This document shows, piece after piece, positions 15,041 to 18,208 of a DNA stretch of 18,208 bases. Below the pieces are notes generated by a model. The model had not been told where the DNA came from and did not search any database. It worked only from the letters and a program-made list of their open reading frames with translations. Every line of letters begins with the position of its first letter. Positions within the stretch are counted from its first letter, which is position 1. The position numbers and the translations under genes are program-made. The DNA is from an uncultured Ruminococcus sp. (lineage in GTDB: Bacteria; Bacillota; Clostridia; Oscillospirales; CAG-272), in NCBI GenBank assembly GCA_902782785.1, contig CACZOH010000122.1, positions 1 through 18,208 of the forward strand. Reading direction: 5' to 3'.

Positions 15041-15895
15041 ATGAACACGCAAGAATATGTAAATGAATTAAATGAAATGTACAGTAAGTTTTACTGTGGT
15101 GAAAAAGGATATTGCAAACATTGGAAAAACTGCAAGATAAACAATGATAATATTAAGTTTTACAGTGATAGAGTAAAAATAGGCAAAGATTATGGATATT
15201 CTGAAATGGGGAATTTAAAAATTCCAAAAATTGTATTTGTTGGCCTTGAAGGATTACACGAAGGGATATCTGACAAATGTATTCCTTCAATTTCATTGGA
15301 TAACCCAATATCGCAACCAAGCCTTGATGCACAGAACAACCATTACCGAGGCGTAAGATATGTTCTCTCTTACCTGATTACAAAGCTTAACGGTATATCA
15401 ACTCCCAAAGATGCTACCATTGAATCATTGGAAAGAATAGATGACAAACAGTATCTTTCCAGTTACTGCCTAACAAATATATATAAATGTGCTTTCGGTA
15501 AAGGAAAAAGTGCGCTTCCACATACAGAGGGCATGAAAAAACACTGTCAGGATATTTTTGTCGAGGAATTAAAGATATTGCACCCTGATATTCTTGTGAT
15601 TCAGGTTGTTACATCGCGACCTGATATACTTCAGCTAAATGTACTGAAAGAAAAATTCGTTAAAGCAGAAGAAATAGAACGTGTAGATAGAAATTACAAC
15701 ACAATATCTTACAAATTTTTACGCAAAGATGGTACACCTTTGTACTGTATCTGGACATATCATGGAAACGGTGGTCCTTATTACAGAAAACAAGGCGGAG
15801 TATTTGTTAACAATAAAAAATACATAGAAAAAGAACTTAATAAGGTACTTGACGCGACAATTTGTGATTATCAAAAAAGCGATTTTCGTAAATAG
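15041..15895 (+). CDS. Uracil-DNA glycosylase superfamily-like protein
   Basis: This 284-residue protein shows the order of blocks of the UDG superfamily: a first strand IPKIVFVGLEGLHEG (61-75), where DNA glycosylases have the GxxPG loop, then YCLTNIYKC (142-150), then EGMKKHCQDIFVEELKILHPDILVIQ (163-188), matching the C-x-x-x-L--E---L-P-lii-lG core of family 4/5 enzymes. The usual catalytic and HPS-type motifs are not clear. An N-terminal FYCGEKGYCKHWKNC (17-31) spaces three Cys as C-X5-C-X5-C, and Cys169 is near the place of an iron-sulfur ligand in family 4. Base excision of damaged DNA is possible but inferred. The gene is markedly AT-richer and has different codon use from its neighbours, suggesting transfer. 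GGAG lies eight bases before the ATG. Confidence 0.6.
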   Translation: MNTQEYVNELNEMYSKFYCGEKGYCKHWKNCKINNDNIKFYSDRVKIGKDYGYSEMGNLKIPKIVFVGLEGLHEGISDKCIPSISLDNPISQPSLDAQNNHYRGVRYVLSYLITKLNGISTPKDATIESLERIDDKQYLSSYCLTNIYKCAFGKGKSALPHTEGMKKHCQDIFVEELKILHPDILVIQVVTSRPDILQLNVLKEKFVKAEEIERVDRNYNTISYKFLRKDGTPLYCIWTYHGNGGPYYRKQGGVFVNNKKYIEKELNKVLDATICDYQKSDFRK

Positions 15896-15931
15896 TTATC
15901 ATATTTGTATGATGTCGAATTTCTGTACTGC

Positions 15932-15967
15932 AAAAGCACCTTTCGCTGAATTGCGAGAGGTGCTTTT
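15932..15967. terminator. Bidirectional rho-independent terminator
   Basis: AAAAGCACCTTTCGC (15932-15946) pairs with GCGAGAGGTGCTTTT (15953-15967) over 15 positions with one G-T pair and a six-base loop. It ends the UDG-like transcript on the plus strand and the phosphatase operon on the minus strand. Confidence 0.88.
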
Positions 15968-15983
15968 CTATCATACGCATTTT

Positions 15984-16658
15984 TCATATATAAAACTCTT
16001 TCAAATCATCAAGCCGGATACAGCCGAGGCGGCCGTTATCGAAGACGGCGCCGCAGTCGATCGCGATATGATTGTTTTTCCGCCATATCCTGCCCTCATA
16101 TTCGGGGTCGATGAATCCCGTTGGCGTGTGTCCGGTGACGAAAAGCGTGTTTTCGTCATAGACCGTATCGTAATCCGGCTCGCCCCAGATGAATTCGAGA
16201 TACGTCACGTCGTGTATATCTCTTTGCGGATCGTATTCCGGCAGGGTATGGGAAAGATGAAAGTTTCTGCTGCCGACGGTCAACGTCGCGTATATCATAA
16301 ACGTATCTATATAGCTTCTGATCTGTCGCCGCTGTGCCGCGTCAAGTGACATGAACGCTTTGAGCGTCGGCTCGCCGCCGTTATACATCCACGTTATATA
16401 CGCATTTTTAAACGATACGTCGGTTAAACCGTTTGATGAGATACGCATCACCCCGAGCGCCATTGATTCGTGATTCCCGATTATCGGGATCACGTTTTTT
16501 CTTTTCATCATATCAAACAGTATCTTTATCCCGTCCGACCCGCGGTCGATAACGTCGCCCAGCACATACAACGTATCGTCATCCGAGAAGTTTATCAGAT
16601 CGAGCATTTTTATGTATTTATCATAGCATCCGTGAATGTCGGATATTACGTAGGTCAT
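15984..16658 (-). CDS. PPP-type metallophosphatase (serine/threonine phosphatase or diadenosine tetraphosphatase-like)
   Basis: All five metallophosphatase motifs of the PPP class are present in 224 residues: SDIHG at 6-10 (Asp and His ligands), GDVIDRG near 34-40, GNHE near 61-64, a later His in FHLSHTLPEYD, and GHTPTG near 175-180. Two metal ions, often Mn, would sit here. Bacterial relatives act on phosphoproteins, Ap4A or nucleoside 5'-caps; which one applies cannot be told. It is the last gene of the minus-strand operon, seven bases after the LRR gene stop; AAAGGA lies inside that gene, ten bases before the ATG. Its first codons recur, diverged, at the start of the LRR gene. A terminator follows. 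Confidence 0.88.
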   Translation of the reverse strand: MTYVISDIHGCYDKYIKMLDLINFSDDDTLYVLGDVIDRGSDGIKILFDMMKRKNVIPIIGNHESMALGVMRISSNGLTDVSFKNAYITWMYNGGEPTLKAFMSLDAAQRRQIRSYIDTFMIYATLTVGSRNFHLSHTLPEYDPQRDIHDVTYLEFIWGEPDYDTVYDENTLFVTGHTPTGFIDPEYEGRIWRKNNHIAIDCGAVFDNGRLGCIRLDDLKEFYI

Positions 16659-16665
16659 ATTTTAT

Positions 16666-17289
16666 CTATCCTTTCTTTGGTACAGACGGTTTTGAGTCAA
16701 GTGCCTTACACCTTAAAAAGGCATAATCAGATATATATTCTATGCTGTCAGGCAGCGTAACCGAGCGCAAAGAAGAACAACCATCGAAAGTAAACGCCTC
16801 GATCCTTTTTACACCGTCCGGAATAACGATCCCTGTCAGTTGAGTACACCCCATAAAAGCGCCTTCGGCAATAGTTAATGTGCCTTTCTTTATTTCGTAA
16901 ATACCGGACACCGTGTTCCGCGTATCTACGAGGTGATTATCAACGTACAGAACACTGCGATCCCAATTTTGCGGATCATTATAAATCGCGGTTCCTAAAA
17001 GGATCCCGGCTCCGATCGATTCAACACTGTCCGGTATCGTAATGAATTCAAGATTTCTGCAGTCGCAAAAGGCATATTCACCTATTTTTTTGACGCTGTC
17101 CGGAATAACCACCTTTTTTATCTTTGAGCACTCATAAGCCGCATAATCGCTGATTTCTTTTATACCGGGGGGAATAACAACCGAAGCGTACTTGTCAAAG
17201 ATTTTCTCAACCACGTCGTCTTTGATTACAAAATTTTTTGTTACGTTTTTGTCATAACTACCTTGCATGTCGGATATTACGCAGGTCAT
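16666..17289 (-). CDS. BspA-type leucine-rich-repeat (LRR_5) protein with a phosphatase-derived N-terminus
   Basis: This 207-residue protein consists of LRR_5 (BspA/TpLRR) repeats of about 23 residues: VVIPPGIKEISDYAAYECSK, VVIPDSVKKIGEYAFCDCRN, ITIPDSVESIGAG, an irregular middle, TLTIAEGAFMGCTQLTG, IVIPDGVKRIEAFTFDGCSS, and VTLPDSIEYISDYAFLRCKA. It has no signal peptide and no anchor, so it is likely cytoplasmic, unlike most BspA proteins. The first 13 residues (MTCVISDMQGSYD) match the start of the next gene, the phosphatase (MTYVISDIHGCYD), also at DNA level. The start is set at 17289 because its ATG overlaps the stop of the ATPase gene as ATGA, with GAGGGA upstream; an ATG three codons earlier exists. 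Function unknown; LRR proteins generally bind other proteins. Confidence 0.82.
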   Translation of the reverse strand: MTCVISDMQGSYDKNVTKNFVIKDDVVEKIFDKYASVVIPPGIKEISDYAAYECSKIKKVVIPDSVKKIGEYAFCDCRNLEFITIPDSVESIGAGILLGTAIYNDPQNWDRSVLYVDNHLVDTRNTVSGIYEIKKGTLTIAEGAFMGCTQLTGIVIPDGVKRIEAFTFDGCSSLRSVTLPDSIEYISDYAFLRCKALDSKPSVPKKG

Positions 17290-17948
17290 GATTTGCATCC
17301 CTCAAATTTCATTTTCTCCTTGTTCCATATAACCGGAATTGAGCCCGCTTTTCCAAAACTGTTTTTTGCTACAATCAATTCGGAGCCTTCATGAGTTCGA
17401 TATGGAATAATAATTACGTCTGCCTCTTTTTCCAAAATCCCTGAATAACCTAAATCATTTAACGTAGGACGTCTGTTCATACAGTTGTGATCAAGTTGAC
17501 TTGCTATAACAACAGGTATATTTTTATCAATTGCAAGCGATTTAAGGATACTTATGTCGTTGACAATACTATAATTATTCGATAGCAACTGCAAATAATC
17601 GATAAATACTGCATAAAATCTATTAGAATTCATTACTGTTTTACAAATATCATCAGCAGTAGTTTTAAGCCGGCATTCACAAAAGAATTTGCTATTCGTT
17701 GAATTTCCTCCCTGAATTTTTATCCTGTTTCTTATCTCATTTTCATTGTTTTCCATAGAGTGAAAAGCTACTTCTCTATCGCAGTCTGCGATATGACTTG
17801 CAATTTGTATTGCCAATGATGTTTTTCCCGTCCCCGGAGTCGATGCTATTGTGATAAATGATCCGGGAGATAATCCTCCCCCTATCATATCGTCAAGTTG
17901 TGATATGCCTGTTTCAAGTTTTTTTGAATTTATCTTATTTTGCATCAT
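17286..17948 (-). CDS. DnaB/RecA-like mini-ATPase (helicase C-terminal domain only)
   Basis: This 220-residue protein is the RecA core of a DnaB-type helicase without the N-terminal primase-binding domain. From the chosen start: TGISQLDDMIGGGLSPG (13-29), Walker A STPGTGKT (36-43), a catalytic Glu in FHSMEN (E66), Walker B FIDYLQLL (115-122, D117), then ASQLDHN and DLGYSGILEKEADVIIIPYR, close to the DnaB SDLRESGxIEQDADVVxFxYR. Where DnaB has AKxRNG, with its arginine finger, this has AKNSFG, so the finger seems lost. The start is set at the ATG at 17948 because AAGGAG sits six bases before it; the ATG at 17963 contains that site within its codons. It overlaps the LRR gene by 4 bases (ATGA). 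The AT content is higher than in the cREC gene before it. Role unknown. Confidence 0.82.
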   Translation of the reverse strand: MMQNKINSKKLETGISQLDDMIGGGLSPGSFITIASTPGTGKTSLAIQIASHIADCDREVAFHSMENNENEIRNRIKIQGGNSTNSKFFCECRLKTTADDICKTVMNSNRFYAVFIDYLQLLSNNYSIVNDISILKSLAIDKNIPVVIASQLDHNCMNRRPTLNDLGYSGILEKEADVIIIPYRTHEGSELIVAKNSFGKAGSIPVIWNKEKMKFEGCKS

Positions 17949-17964
17949 TTTTTTCTCCTTCATA

Positions 17965-18208
17965 TTATTTCAACCAATATCTCTCTATCATTCTTCTCAT
18001 ATTTGAATAACCGACGGCGTTCATGGTGTGAAGCTTGACGGGATAAAGCGTACCGCGTTCCGCGAGCCAGTCGAGCAACTTGATGCCGTCGCCGCCGAGC
18101 CTGGCGTATATCCCGAGATCATGATCGCAATCGATGACCGATATATCAATACCGCATTTCTCCGCGGTCTCGATATACAACTTCGCCTCGTTTACACTGC
18201 GGCAGTGA
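17965..18208 (-). CDS. cREC-like (cyclic-phosphate processing receiver) domain protein, 5' end outside the window
   Basis: The frame is open to the right edge (from base 18207), so the N-terminus is missing; 80 codons are seen. ISVIDCDHDLG followed by GGDGIKLLDWLAERG, then VKLHTMNAVGYSNMRRMIERYW, matches the cREC pattern I recall: DLDHDLG, a helix, then VHSxNPVGxxNM. That domain is a receiver-like fold proposed, from comparative genomics, to process cyclic phosphates in RNA or nucleotide conflict and repair settings. The match is to motifs only. It is the first gene seen of an operon leading into the ATPase, LRR and phosphatase genes; the next ribosome site starts five bases after its TAA. 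Confidence 0.6.
   Translation of the reverse strand, partial: HCRSVNEAKLYIETAEKCGIDISVIDCDHDLGIYARLGGDGIKLLDWLAERGTLYPVKLHTMNAVGYSNMRRMIERYWLK

Noticed and set aside
1..18208. CRISPR arrays, insertion sequences, rRNA or phage attachment repeats
   Set aside because: I found no regularly spaced repeats, transposase motifs, rRNA sequence or repeat of the tRNA 3' end downstream of tRNA-Pro.

Overview
The window looks like the chromosome of an uncultured, probably gut-associated member of the Clostridia (Bacillota). Genes carry AGGAGG-type ribosome sites, promoters are close to the TTGACA-17-TATAAT consensus, Ile is often coded by ATA even in GC-rich genes, the Pro tRNA lacks an encoded CCA, and one gene is a relative of the Gram-positive replicative polymerase PolC. 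Taxonomy is inferred from these traits only.

Left part (1-6791). On the minus strand lie a cut-off PlsC-like acyltransferase, an orphan Phd/YefM-like antitoxin with a perfect promoter, a subgroup Ic aspartate-type aminotransferase with its own promoter, operator-like repeats and terminator, and a two-gene unit of an SLC13-type carboxylate/ion permease and a GNAT acetyltransferase. Divergent from the permease, across a 160-bp region with two nested palindromes, is a secreted lipoprotein with a glycoside-hydrolase-like barrel and two F5/8 type C modules.

Middle part (6792-12358). A tightly packed four-gene minus-strand operon encodes a membrane-bound CapD/PglF/WbpM-type nucleotide-sugar 4,6-dehydratase, a small acidic unknown protein, a GHL6/GH151-like glycoside hydrolase and a second PlsC-like acyltransferase. 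This set suggests surface glycan or glycolipid work. Upstream are an AT-rich control region with two minus-strand promoters, then a tRNA-Pro(TGG) with promoter and strong terminator.

Right part (12359-18208). This part is accessory in character. It holds remains of a small or broken gene and a 713-residue protein that is collinear with PolC but lacks the OB/N-terminal and exonuclease domains and has lost most PHP and palm metal ligands: a likely PolC pseudoenzyme. Next come an AT-rich uracil-DNA-glycosylase-superfamily-like gene with its own promoter and a bidirectional terminator. On the minus strand is an operon of a cREC-domain protein (cut by the window), a DnaB/RecA-like mini-ATPase, a BspA-type leucine-rich-repeat protein and a PPP-type metallophosphatase. 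The first codons of the LRR gene are a diverged copy of the first codons of the phosphatase gene, a scar of duplication or cassette insertion. The most novel candidates are the PolC pseudoenzyme and this rearranged operon.
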